Below, piece by piece: positions 17,675 to 25,927 of a stretch of 64,000 nucleotides of DNA. Numbering within the stretch: the stretch's first letter is position 1; every line of letters begins with the position of its first letter. The translations under genes and the position numbers were made by a program. Where the stretch lies: positions 6,014,844-6,078,843 of the forward strand of contig NZ_CP149822.1 of assembly GCF_038396755.1 (NCBI RefSeq). Reading direction: 5' to 3'. Source of the DNA: Chitinophaga pollutisoli (GTDB taxonomy: Bacteria; Bacteroidota; Bacteroidia; Chitinophagales; Chitinophagaceae). Under the pieces are notes generated by a model, which was given only the letters and a program-made list of their open reading frames with translations, was not told the origin of the DNA and searched no databases.

Positions 17675-17962
17675 TCATGGCCGGCTGAGCCGGAAGTGTA
17701 TTTGGTATTCACCGCATTGCAGCGCGTAATCGCCTTCGGGCAGTGTGCGGAGCCGGATGGTGTACACACCGTTGCGGTTTCCTCCTTCCAGTGGTATGAT
17801 CCTGACAGGCTGGTTGTACCCGTTAAAGATCGTACAGGGAATCATGCCGGTATGTTTTTCCAGCGAATGGACCTGTAACCGTAGTTGATCGTCGTTAACG
17901 ACCGTTTGCGGCGGGTAGGTCAGGTGCGTATGGATGAAAAATAAAAAACTCCAGTAATGCAT
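17675..17962 (-). CDS. Small hypothetical protein with beta-rich C-terminus
   Basis: 95 residues from the ATG at 17962; a longer frame reaches 18031. The N-terminus is hydrophobic (HYWSFLFFIHTHL), a possible short signal. The rest alternates strands (LRLQVHSLEKHTGMIPCTIFNG, GVYTIRLRTLPEGDYALQCG, YQIHFRL), as in a small Ig-like or sorting-type domain. No family recognised; lone gene between a terminator and an AT-rich spacer, so some doubt remains that it is expressed. Confidence 0.5.
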   Translation of the reverse strand: MHYWSFLFFIHTHLTYPPQTVVNDDQLRLQVHSLEKHTGMIPCTIFNGYNQPVRIIPLEGGNRNGVYTIRLRTLPEGDYALQCGEYQIHFRLSRP

Positions 17963-18298
17963 ACAGAACCATTTTGGCTGATTGGTGGTTCTTTTACAGG
18001 AGACGGTTAGATTGGATGCCCAAATATACAACTATTTAAATTCTTTCATATGGCAATTTTGTTAACTCCAAGTTAAGCGGGGCGGCGGAAAATCGATTGC
18101 ATAAGCAAGTTGATTCTTCCATTTAGTACGGTTACAGTACGAGCCTGCGCTGGATCCTCCCGGCGGGTCAAACTTACTGACAATCTATTTCAAACCTGTC
18201 TTTTAATCAACCTGTAATCTACCTGTAATCTACGTGTAATCTACGTGTAATCTGCCTTAATCTACCTGGTCGTAACTTCCAAGTCAATTTCACCGCTA
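17963..18298. other. Gene-free spacer
   Basis: No convincing coding frame. It holds AT-rich sequence near 18030-18080 and an 11-bp tandem repeat at 18211-18254 (listed separately). YraN ends at 18299 on the reverse strand. Confidence 0.6.
18211..18254. repeat. 11-bp tandem repeat, four copies
   Basis: Units at 18211-18221, 18222-18232, 18233-18243 and 18244-18254, with consensus CSTGTAATCTA; the first two are identical and the others differ at one or two positions. A degenerate fifth unit follows to 18264. It lies immediately downstream of the reverse-strand yraN gene. Confidence 0.9.
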
Positions 18299-18655
18299 TC
18301 AGAACACATCTTCCAGGTGGAGGATTTCCGGCGGTTGGCCAGGGAGGATGTAAATGGAAAGGATGTCGAAACGGATAGCTTTGACCGTCTGACCGTAGCG
18401 CTCCAGCCAATGCCCGGCCACCTTGTGCAGGTGGGCTTCCTTCTTCCATCCCACCGCTTCCTCCGGCGTCCCGAAGTACTTTGAACTGCGGGTTTTTACC
18501 TCGGCGAAAACGATCATTTTATCTTTATACGCAATAATATCGATCTCCTTCCGCCCCGCCTTCCAGTTGCGGTGCAGGATCGCGTAACCGTTGGCTTCCA
18601 GGTGCTCCGCGGCCAGTTGTTCTCCCAATTTCCCAAGTGTATGGTCGCAAGACAT
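18299..18655 (-). CDS. YraN/UPF0102-family nuclease-like protein
   Basis: 118 residues from ATG 18655. Signature: LGKLGEQLAAEHLEANGYAILHRNWKAGRKEIDIIAYKDKMIVFAEVKTRSS, in which E...EID...FAEVKTR is the PD-(D/E)xK-type core typical of UPF0102. The exact biological role of the family is unsettled. A longer frame running to 19198 overlaps manA antisense and was not used. Divergent from manA with a 39-bp gap. Confidence 0.92.
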   Translation of the reverse strand: MSCDHTLGKLGEQLAAEHLEANGYAILHRNWKAGRKEIDIIAYKDKMIVFAEVKTRSSKYFGTPEEAVGWKKEAHLHKVAGHWLERYGQTVKAIRFDILSIYILPGQPPEILHLEDVF

Positions 18656-18694
18656 GCGTTTTTGCCTATTTTTACGGTTTAATAAAGGAAAAGT

Positions 18695-19906
18695 ATGCGA
18701 GATCCGAATGTATTCTACCTGACAGGAAAAGTCCAACATTACGCCTGGGGCGGTTTCCGGTATATCCCCGAACTGCTGGGCCAGCCCGTAACCGATCAAC
18801 CCAGCGCCGAGTATTGGATGGGCGCCCACCAGAGCGCTCCTTCCCTGCTCCAGGCTGCGCAGCCGCAGCCCCTCAACGCCTGGATCGCCGAAGACCCCGC
18901 CGGCGCCCTCGGCGCCAAGGCTGCCCAACGTTTCGGCGAACTGCCCTACCTCTTCAAAATCCTTGACGTGAAAGATATGCTCTCCATCCAGGTGCACCCC
19001 ACCAAATCGGAAGCAGAGAAAGGGTTCGCGCGCGAGAATGAAGCCGGCATCCCCCTGAACGCCCCCAACCGCAATTATAAAGACGCCAACCATAAACCCG
19101 AGATCATGGTGGCCCTGAGCGAGTTCTGGCTCCTGCACGGCTTCCTGCCCGAAACGAAACTCCGCCAGGTACTTACCTCCATTCCCGAGTTTGCACACCT
19201 CCTTCCCGTTTTCGAAAAAGACGGATATTTCGGTCTGTATAAAACAGTGATGGAATTACCGCAGGAAGAGGTGAACACGCTCCTGCGCCCCCTGGCCGAT
19301 CGCATCCTCCCCGCCTACCGCGAAGGCTCCCTCCAAAAGGAAGACCCCGCATTCTGGGCGGGCCGCGCCATCGACAACGATCCGCAAGGAATCGAAAACC
19401 TCGACCGCGGCATCTTCTCCATTTATTTCTTCAACATCGTGTATGCCCAACCGGGAGACGCCGTGTTCCAGGACGCCGGCATCCCCCACGCCTATCTCGA
19501 AGGCCAGAACGCCGAACTGATGGCCAATTCGGACAACGTGCTCCGCGGCGGCCTCACGCCCAAGTACATCGATGTGCCCGAGCTCCTGAAGCACACCCGC
19601 TTCGAGGCTGTACATCCCAATATCCTCAAGGGCGACCTCATCCACGAAGGCCTGGAACGCATCTATCCCACTCCCGCCCCCGATTTCGTGCTGAGCCGCA
19701 TCGCCCTGCAACCCGGGCAAACGTATAGCCACACCGCCGAAGCCCCCGAAACCTGGATCGTACTCAGTGGCGACGGTTCCGTTACATGCCCCGGTGGCAA
19801 TACCCTGGCGCTTTCCAAAGGCACAACGCTCTTCGCCCCATATGGCACGGCGTACAAAGTTGTTTGCCAATCCGATCTGGTGATTTTCAAGGCGGCTATT
19901 CCATAA
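18695..19906 (+). CDS. manA: Mannose-6-phosphate isomerase, class I
   Basis: 403 residues. Type I PMI signatures: VQHYAWGG and YWMGAH near the start, the zinc-site segment LSIQVHPTKSEAEKGFARENEAG (Gln, His and Glu ligands), HKPEIMVALSEFWLLHGF, and GDAVFQDAGIPHAYLEGQNAELMANSDNVLRGGLTPK. It interconverts mannose-6-phosphate and fructose-6-phosphate and so links mannose use to GDP-mannose synthesis for glycans. A TATATTTG -7 element at 19912-19919 separates it from the next gene. Confidence 0.96.
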   Translation: MRDPNVFYLTGKVQHYAWGGFRYIPELLGQPVTDQPSAEYWMGAHQSAPSLLQAAQPQPLNAWIAEDPAGALGAKAAQRFGELPYLFKILDVKDMLSIQVHPTKSEAEKGFARENEAGIPLNAPNRNYKDANHKPEIMVALSEFWLLHGFLPETKLRQVLTSIPEFAHLLPVFEKDGYFGLYKTVMELPQEEVNTLLRPLADRILPAYREGSLQKEDPAFWAGRAIDNDPQGIENLDRGIFSIYFFNIVYAQPGDAVFQDAGIPHAYLEGQNAELMANSDNVLRGGLTPKYIDVPELLKHTRFEAVHPNILKGDLIHEGLERIYPTPAPDFVLSRIALQPGQTYSHTAEAPETWIVLSGDGSVTCPGGNTLALSKGTTLFAPYGTAYKVVCQSDLVIFKAAIP

Positions 19907-19941
19907 TTTTCTATATTTGTAGCAAGCAAACGAGCGTATTT

Positions 19942-20529
19942 ATGAAGAAAGAAACTTTATCTAATATCATCCTGGTGGCAGTGTTGATCTTCGTCAGCGT
20001 ACTGGGCCGGCTGGTGACCAACTACTTCGAGATCTACAATTTCACCGCCATGGGCGCAGGCGCGCTCTTCGCCGGTGTGATGCTGAAAGACAAGAAGTAT
20101 GCTTACGCCGTGCCGCTAGTATCCCTGTTTGTCAGCGATCTTTTCTTTCATTTCTTTACCAATATCCAGGGCATATATGGCGGCGAAATGCTGTTTGTAT
20201 ACGCCGGGTTCATGCTGGTGACCTTCATCGGCACCCGCATCCGCAAGGTAACCGCCGGCCGTGTTTTCCTCGGCGCGGTGGCTTCAGGCGTCATTTTCTT
20301 CCTGATGTCCAACCTCGGCACCTTCCTTTTCCGCGACATGTACCCGCACACCCTGGGCGGACTGCTGACCTGCTACTGGTCCGCCATCCCCTTCTACAAA
20401 CAGGACCTGTTCGGAAGTTTCGCGCTCAACACCATCCTGGGCAACGTATTTTACAGCGCCCTCCTCTTCGGCGCCTACGAAGTGCTGAAACCGGTGTTCG
20501 TTCGCGAAAAAGCCACCACGATCGCATAG
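19942..20529 (+). CDS. DUF6580-type integral membrane protein (putative transport protein)
   Basis: 195 residues from ATG 19942; the frame stays open back to 19786 but that part overlaps manA. Five or six membrane segments are visible (IILVAVLIFVSVLGRLV, AMGAGALFAGVML, YAYAVPLVSLFVSDLFF, FVYAGFMLVTFIG, RVFLGAVASGVIFFLMSNLGTFL, NTILGNVFYSALLFGAYEV). The pattern MYPHTLGGLLTCYWSAIPFYKQDLFG is the family signature as I remember it, related to ECF-type S components. Substrate unknown. Confidence 0.82.
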   Translation: MKKETLSNIILVAVLIFVSVLGRLVTNYFEIYNFTAMGAGALFAGVMLKDKKYAYAVPLVSLFVSDLFFHFFTNIQGIYGGEMLFVYAGFMLVTFIGTRIRKVTAGRVFLGAVASGVIFFLMSNLGTFLFRDMYPHTLGGLLTCYWSAIPFYKQDLFGSFALNTILGNVFYSALLFGAYEVLKPVFVREKATTIA

Positions 20530-20553
20530 CTGGACAAGCTACCGCATAAAAAA

Positions 20554-20586
20554 GCGGCCCGGGTATTGCACCCGGGCCGCTTTTTT
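20554..20586. terminator. Strong bidirectional terminator
   Basis: A perfect 10-bp GC stem (20554-20563 with 20571-20580) and 7-nt loop, flanked by A on the left and six T on the right. It separates the DUF6580 gene from the convergent Dph6-like gene. Confidence 0.9.
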
Positions 20587-20602
20587 ATTTCCCTGAAATT
20601 AT

Positions 20603-21265
20603 TCAGTCCATTTTCCATTGCAGGAAATGATAGTTTTCGTGCTGCACTTTCTCCGCAGGTGGTACCTGCAACGGCGTCGAGAACAGCGGGCAATCCGTCA
20701 CCAGCGTATGGAATTCTCCGTTTTCACCGCATACATCCACGCCTGCCGCTTCCAGGTCGGCGATGAGCACATCGTCCATCTGCCGCCCCAGGAAACCGGC
20801 GCCCAGCGTGTCGTTACAGGAAACGATCATGCATTTGAGGCCTTGTTCCAGCATGCGGTACACCAGCACTTTCCGTTCTTCCTGCCAGAGGGGCAATAAG
20901 GCTTTGAGGCCCGCGGTGGCGCAGACTTTCTCCTCCCAGTCGCGGTGCGGCTGCAGGTCGATGTCGCCGAAAACGGCGGCAGTAGCCTGATGGGCGGTTT
21001 TAAGTTGCCGGAGGGATTCCACGAAGTGCGTTTCGTAATCCTGCCAGGAAGCAGGTTGCAGCAAAACGGGCAGCCCCAGCACCGCGGCCTGCTGCTCCAA
21101 TATAGATGGCGGCAGGCCGTGGGAGCGGGATATCTGCCCGTTCTCGTTTAATACGTTCAGGAGTGCAACAGGCTTGTGGCCTTGTTTTACGGCGGTCATC
21201 AGCGCAAAACAGCTGTCTTTTCCGCCGCTCCAGGAACAAATGATATGTTCAGGGGGATTAGTCAT
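20603..21265 (-). CDS. Dph6-like ATP pyrophosphatase (diphthine-ammonia-ligase family)
   Basis: 220 residues. The N-terminal PP-loop is [16 protein letters not shown], and the family-specific C-terminus is [19 protein letters not shown]. Eukaryotic and archaeal Dph6 amidates diphthine on EF-2; bacteria lack diphthamide, so the bacterial members must modify another acceptor. An SGGKDS loop means adenylation of a carboxyl or carbonyl group is likely. The start overlaps the lepA stop by 8 bp, so the two genes are probably cotranslated. Confidence 0.9.
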   Translation of the reverse strand: MTNPPEHIICSWSGGKDSCFALMTAVKQGHKPVALLNVLNENGQISRSHGLPPSILEQQAAVLGLPVLLQPASWQDYETHFVESLRQLKTAHQATAAVFGDIDLQPHRDWEEKVCATAGLKALLPLWQEERKVLVYRMLEQGLKCMIVSCNDTLGAGFLGRQMDDVLIADLEAAGVDVCGENGEFHTLVTDCPLFSTPLQVPPAEKVQHENYHFLQWKMD

Positions 21266-23051
21266 CCAGTTTGAGTACGGCCAGGAACGCTTCCTGCGGT
21301 ACTTCCACGTTACCGATCTGGCGCATGCGCTTCTTGCCTTCTTTTTGTTTTTCCAGCAGTTTACGTTTACGGGAGATGTCGCCGCCGTAACATTTGGCGG
21401 TTACGTCTTTACGCATCGCGGAGATATTCTCCCTCGCCACGATCTTGGCGCCGATGGCGGCCTGGATGGCGATGAGGAATTGCTGGCGCGGCAGGAGCTC
21501 TTTTAGTTTCTCGCAGAGCTTGCGGCCGAAATCCTGCGCCCGGCTGCGGTGGATAAGGGCGCTGAGGGCGTCCACTTTCTCCGCGTTGAGCAGGATGTCC
21601 ATTTTCACGATATCGCTTTCACGGAAGCCGATCGGGGTATAGTCGAAGGAGGCGTATCCGCGGGTCTGGGATTTCAGTTTGTCGTAGAAGTCGAACACGA
21701 TCTCGGTGAGCGGCAGTTCAAACATCAGCTCCACGCGCGTGGTGGTGAGGTAGCTTTGATTGAGGAGAATGCCGCGCTTGCCGAGGCAGAGCGTCATGAT
21801 ATTGCCGATGTAGTCAGGCTTGGTGATGATCTGCGCACGGATCCAGGGCTCTTCGATACGGTCCATCTTCGTGGGTTCCGGCATCTCGGAAGGATTGTTC
21901 ACGATCAGTTTCACGCCCTTGTTGTCGTAAGCGATGAAGCCTACGTTGGGCACGGTGGTGATCACGGTCTGGTTGAACTCGCGTTCCAGCCTTTCCTGGA
22001 TAATCTCCATGTGCAGCATACCGAGGAAGCCGCAACGGAAACCAAAGCCCAGCGCCTGGGAGGTTTCCAGCTCGTAAGTGAGCGATGCGTCGTTCAGCTG
22101 GAGCTTATCCATGCAATCGCGCAGCTCTTCGAAGTCTTCGGTCACCACCGGGAAGATGCCGGCGAATACCATGGGTTTCACCTCTTCAAATCCTTTAATG
22201 GCTTCGTCGCAGGGGCGGCCGTCGAGCGTGATGGTATCCCCTACTTTCACTTCCTTGGCGTTTTTGATGCCGGTAATAATATAACCTACGTCGCCGGCGA
22301 ACACTTCGTTCTTCGGTTCGAGGCCCAGTTTGAGGATGCCCACTTCGGCGGCTTCATATTCCTCGCCTGTGTTTACGAAGCGGATTTTGTCGCCTTTTTT
22401 GAGGGAGCCGTTGTATATGCGGAAATATGCGATGATACCGCGGAAGGAGTTGAATACGGAGTCGAAAATAAGCGCCTGGAGGGGCGCTTCGGGATCACCG
22501 GAGGGCGCGGGAATGCGGGTTACAATGGATTCGAGGATCTCTTCGATGCCAATGCCGGATTTGCCGGAGGCCAGGAGGATGTCTTCATCTTTCACGCCGA
22601 TCAGGTCGATGATCTGGTCTTTCACTTCCTCGATCATAGCGCCTGCCATGTCGATTTTATTGATGACGGGAATGATTTCGAGATCGTTTTCCAACGCCAG
22701 GTAGAGGTTGGAGATGGTCTGCGCCTGGATGCCCTGGGCGGCGTCTACCAGCAGCAGGGCGCCTTCGCAGGCGGCCAGCGCGCGGGATACTTCATAGGAG
22801 AAGTCTACGTGACCGGGCGTGTCAATCAGGTTGAATGTATATTTTTCGCCGTTTTTGGCGGTATAATTCATCTGGATGGCGTGGCTCTTGATGGTAATGC
22901 CTTTCTCCCGCTCGAGGTCCATATCGTCCAGCACCTGGGCTTGCATGTCCCGGTCGGAGATGGTCTTTGTAAATTCCAGTAAACGGTCGGCCAGGGTGCT
23001 CTTGCCGTGGTCAATATGCGCAATAATGCAGAAATTCCGGATATTCTTCAT
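21258..23051 (-). CDS. lepA: Translation elongation factor 4 (LepA)
   Basis: 597 residues, the usual length. GTPase motifs: [16 protein letters not shown] (G1), [16 protein letters not shown] (G3), NKIDM (G4). The LepA-specific C-terminus is present ([33 protein letters not shown]). It promotes ribosome back-translocation or initiation fidelity under stress. A consensus reverse-strand -7 element TACCTTTG lies at 23141-23148, about 90 bp before the start. Cotranscribed with the Dph6-like gene. Confidence 0.98.
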   Translation of the reverse strand: MKNIRNFCIIAHIDHGKSTLADRLLEFTKTISDRDMQAQVLDDMDLEREKGITIKSHAIQMNYTAKNGEKYTFNLIDTPGHVDFSYEVSRALAACEGALLLVDAAQGIQAQTISNLYLALENDLEIIPVINKIDMAGAMIEEVKDQIIDLIGVKDEDILLASGKSGIGIEEILESIVTRIPAPSGDPEAPLQALIFDSVFNSFRGIIAYFRIYNGSLKKGDKIRFVNTGEEYEAAEVGILKLGLEPKNEVFAGDVGYIITGIKNAKEVKVGDTITLDGRPCDEAIKGFEEVKPMVFAGIFPVVTEDFEELRDCMDKLQLNDASLTYELETSQALGFGFRCGFLGMLHMEIIQERLEREFNQTVITTVPNVGFIAYDNKGVKLIVNNPSEMPEPTKMDRIEEPWIRAQIITKPDYIGNIMTLCLGKRGILLNQSYLTTTRVELMFELPLTEIVFDFYDKLKSQTRGYASFDYTPIGFRESDIVKMDILLNAEKVDALSALIHRSRAQDFGRKLCEKLKELLPRQQFLIAIQAAIGAKIVARENISAMRKDVTAKCYGGDISRKRKLLEKQKEGKKRMRQIGNVEVPQEAFLAVLKLDD

Positions 23052-23225
23052 ATAAAAGACAAATTACGAACCATCCCACCGCATGCTACGCGTAATTCAT
23101 TCGTTTTCCGCGGTCGACAATCCGTAATTAATTATTTGCGCAAAGGTATTAAATTTTAATCTTCTTTAAAGCGGCAAACCACCTTTTGCCTGTATTTCTT
23201 TACATTTAAAGCTAAAATAACGACC

Positions 23226-23486
23226 ATGGCACTGCAACAAACTTTCGAAGCGGCCGTAGCGGCCAGCAAAACCCTTGACGCCAAACCGGACAACGACATT
23301 CTCCTGCAACTGTATTCCCTGTACAAACAGGCGACCGAAGGCGATATCAACGTGGAACCTCCGGCCAATATGTTCGACTTTGTCGGCAAAGCGAAATACG
23401 ATGCGTGGAACAATCTCAAGGGCAAAACGAAGGATGCGGCCATGCAGGATTACATCGATCTCGTGAATCAGCTGAAGAATAAGTAA
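23226..23486 (+). CDS. Acyl-CoA-binding protein (ACBP)
   Basis: 86 residues, the standard size for this mainly eukaryotic four-helix family. FEAAVAASKTL, LLQLYSLYKQATEGDIN and the signature KAKYDAWNNLKGKTKDAAMQDYIDLVNQLK hold the Tyr and Lys residues that bind the acyl-CoA headgroup. It buffers cytosolic long-chain acyl-CoA. The ornithine aminotransferase gene follows after 8 bp, implying cotranscription. Confidence 0.95.
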   Translation: MALQQTFEAAVAASKTLDAKPDNDILLQLYSLYKQATEGDINVEPPANMFDFVGKAKYDAWNNLKGKTKDAAMQDYIDLVNQLKNK

Positions 23487-23494
23487 TTTAGCGT

Positions 23495-24730
23495 ATGGTT
23501 CCCAATTATACGATCAGTGAAAAGGCACAGCATTTCCTCGACCTCGAAGACCAGTTCGGCGCGCACAATTATCACCCGCTCCCGGTGGTCCTCACCCGGG
23601 GCGAAGGCGTGCATGTCTGGGATGTGGACGGGAAACGGTATTACGACTTTCTTTCCGGGTACTCCGCCGTGAACCAGGGCCACTGCCATCCCGCGATCGT
23701 TGCGGCCCTCGTGGAACAGGCCAGTCGCCTCACCCTTACTTCCCGCGCTTTTTACAGCGACCTCCTCGGCGAATATTCCGCTTACATCACCCGGTACTTC
23801 GGGTACGACAGGGTATTGCCGGTGAATTCCGGTGTGGAAGCCGTGGAAACCGCCCTCAAGCTCGCCCGCCGCTGGGGCTACGCCGTAAAAGGCATTGCTG
23901 AAAACCAGGCGAAGATCATTGTGTGCGCCGAAAACTTCCACGGGCGTACCCTCAACGTGGTGAGCTTCAGTACCGATCCCGTGGCCCGCCGCGGCTTCGG
24001 CCCCTACATGCCCGGCTACGAAGTGATCCCCTTCAACGACCTCCCCGCCCTGGCCCGCGCCCTGCAAGACCCTGCCGTGGCCGGATTCCTCGTGGAACCC
24101 ATCCAGGGCGAAGCCGGCGTGAAAGTGCCCGACGAAGGCTATCTTTCCACCGCAAAGCAATACTGCACCGATGCCAACGTGCTTTTCCTGGCCGACGAAA
24201 TCCAGACCGGGCTGGCCCGGACCGGTAAAATGCTCGCCTGCGACCACGAGAACGTGCGCCCCGATATCCTCATCCTCGGCAAAGCCCTTTCTGGCGGCAT
24301 GCTGCCGGTTTCGGCCGTACTGGCCGACGATGCCGTAATGCTCACCATCAAACCGGGCGAGCACGGCTCCACTTACGGCGGCAACCCGCTGGCCTGCAAA
24401 GTGGCCATCGCCGCGCTGGAAGTGCTCCGCAACGAGCGCATGGCCGACAATGCCCGTGAAATGGGCGAGCTCCTGCGCCAGGGCCTCCGCGACATCGATT
24501 CCCCCTACATCCGAATCGTCCGCGGCAAAGGGCTGCTCAATGCCATCGAAATCGGACATGATAATCCCGACGCCGCGTGGGACCTCTGCCTCGCATTGAA
24601 GGAAAACGGCCTGCTCGCCAAGCCCACACACGGCGATAAAATCCGGTTCGCACCTCCCCTTACCATCACCGCCGCGCAGATCAACGACTGCGTGGGCATC
24701 ATCCGGCAAAGCCTCGAAGCGCTCTCATGA
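23495..24730 (+). CDS. rocD: Ornithine--oxo-acid transaminase
   Basis: 411 residues, class III PLP aminotransferase. The N-terminus with [43 protein letters not shown] is characteristic of ornithine aminotransferase. The PLP Lys lies in [19 protein letters not shown] after [13 protein letters not shown], and the late block [12 protein letters not shown] also fits. It converts ornithine and 2-oxoglutarate to glutamate semialdehyde and glutamate in arginine/proline metabolism. Second gene of a three-gene operon. Confidence 0.95.
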   Translation: MVPNYTISEKAQHFLDLEDQFGAHNYHPLPVVLTRGEGVHVWDVDGKRYYDFLSGYSAVNQGHCHPAIVAALVEQASRLTLTSRAFYSDLLGEYSAYITRYFGYDRVLPVNSGVEAVETALKLARRWGYAVKGIAENQAKIIVCAENFHGRTLNVVSFSTDPVARRGFGPYMPGYEVIPFNDLPALARALQDPAVAGFLVEPIQGEAGVKVPDEGYLSTAKQYCTDANVLFLADEIQTGLARTGKMLACDHENVRPDILILGKALSGGMLPVSAVLADDAVMLTIKPGEHGSTYGGNPLACKVAIAALEVLRNERMADNAREMGELLRQGLRDIDSPYIRIVRGKGLLNAIEIGHDNPDAAWDLCLALKENGLLAKPTHGDKIRFAPPLTITAAQINDCVGIIRQSLEALS

Positions 24731-25362
24731 CAAAAACGCAAAAAGCCATACGCAGTTCGGGCTGGCGGACAGACCTCATGATCGGGTTCCCCGATGGTGT
24801 GCTGCTGCTGCTCTTCACCACGCAAATCCTTTATTCCAAGAATCTCACGGTACAGGCATTCTACACCCTTCATTTCATCGTCCTCGGCGTGGCCACACTG
24901 CTCATGATGATTGCGGTGTTCCGCGCTAACCGGGGCGAAGAAGATGAAGGTGTGATGACACCCGAAGAAGCTGCGAAGCTCCGCAACCTCGATCTCTCCG
25001 ACCCTACTATCGCGCACATCGCCGATGAAATGCAGAAAGACCAGGCGCAATGGGAAGCGACCCTTCAAGCCGAAGAAGTGCCGCTGCGCGATTTCGGTTT
25101 GCGCCATGCTATCCGTAGTACTTTGCTGACCGGGGGCTTTTTCCTCCTCGGCGGGCTCATCGCCTTTGTTCCCTTCCTGATGCAGGAAGATTTTTCGGTA
25201 GCAGGCCGCACGAGCCTGGTAATCAGTATTTTGGCATTGGTGGTTTTCGGTTGGGTGAAATCCCGCATCACCGGCCAGCGGATCATCGCGCTCACCATGC
25301 GGTACTTGCTGACGGGCAGCGTGGTGGTGCTGGCGTCTTACCTCATCAGTTCCGTCATTTAA
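24727..25362 (+). CDS. VIT1/CCC1-like membrane protein
   Basis: 211 residues; the ATG overlaps the rocD stop by 4 bp (ATGA). The N-terminal helix begins [19 protein letters not shown], like the first helix of CCC1 transporters. A cytosolic helical acidic insert follows (residues ~60-125), then three helices: [39 protein letters not shown] and [21 protein letters not shown]1/VIT1 proteins move Fe2+ or Mn2+ out of the cytosol. The family call rests on pattern and topology. Confidence 0.75.
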   Translation: MTKTQKAIRSSGWRTDLMIGFPDGVLLLLFTTQILYSKNLTVQAFYTLHFIVLGVATLLMMIAVFRANRGEEDEGVMTPEEAAKLRNLDLSDPTIAHIADEMQKDQAQWEATLQAEEVPLRDFGLRHAIRSTLLTGGFFLLGGLIAFVPFLMQEDFSVAGRTSLVISILALVVFGWVKSRITGQRIIALTMRYLLTGSVVVLASYLISSVI

Positions 25363-25381
25363 CGCATTTCCCATAAAGCAA

Positions 25382-25417
25382 CAGCCGGCGCAGGTAATTC
25401 CCGCGCCGGCTGTTCTT
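25382..25417 (+). terminator. Terminator-like hairpin after the ACBP-rocD-CCC1 operon
   Basis: Perfect 10-bp stem (25382-25391 with 25403-25412), 11-nt loop, and only a short T-rich tail. It sits between convergent genes. Confidence 0.6.
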
Positions 25418-25435
25418 ATGTCGGTAATGATCCGT

Positions 25436-25831
25436 TTACTTTTTGACGAATGTTCTCCGGTGCATCAGCACGCAGATAAATGCGGTGATGGCCCCGGCGA
25501 GGCAGATGTAAAGCCCGGCCTTCTGCTCGGGGCAGATGCCCATTTCGCAGCGGGAATACAGCAGCAGGTTGCGAAACGTCCAGGCTACGAGGAAGGCGCT
25601 GGTGAAGAGGTTTATTTTAGGCGACCAGTCTTTCGGGATGAGGAACAGGATGCCGGTCAGCACCGCCACGAAAATACTCAGTTTGCCCGGCTCCCCGAAG
25701 CTGGAACCTTCGGTTTGCAGCCCGGTAAATACAAGTTCCTGCCCGCCGGTGATGATACTCACCCAAGGGAGGAAAGTGCCGATGATGACGATGATGACGG
25801 CCACGAGGCCTGTAATTGCGGTTTTAGACAT
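25436..25831 (-). CDS. Small integral membrane protein of unknown function
   Basis: 131 residues with four probable membrane helices: GLVAVIIVIIGTFLPWV, LSIFVAVLTGILFLI, INLFTSAFLVAWTFRNLLLY and AGLYICLAGAITAFICVLM. A short outer loop between helices 1 and 2 has GQELVFTGLQTEGSSFGEPG. No named family recognised. The gene stands alone, divergent from nothing and convergent with the CCC1-like gene. Confidence 0.75.
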   Translation of the reverse strand: MSKTAITGLVAVIIVIIGTFLPWVSIITGGQELVFTGLQTEGSSFGEPGKLSIFVAVLTGILFLIPKDWSPKINLFTSAFLVAWTFRNLLLYSRCEMGICPEQKAGLYICLAGAITAFICVLMHRRTFVKK

Positions 25832-25927
25832 GTTCCGGTTTGAAATTAGCCCGCAAGTTAAACGGTTATCTCCGAAAAAGAAAAATCATCTGCCGGTTAG
25901 CGACAGGTGATTTTCGTCAAAAAGCGG

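Noticed and set aside
18211..18264. CRISPR-like array.
   Set aside because: Units are 11 bp and contiguous, without spacers, and no cas gene is near.
18656..19198. N-terminal extension of the YraN frame across manA.
   Set aside because: It is antisense to conserved manA sequence and lies before a clear YraN start.
21549..22982. 477-codon plus-strand frame opposite lepA.
   Set aside because: It is a shadow of the GC-rich lepA coding strand; the residue mix (Val, His, Gly, Asp repeats) is typical of antisense frames.
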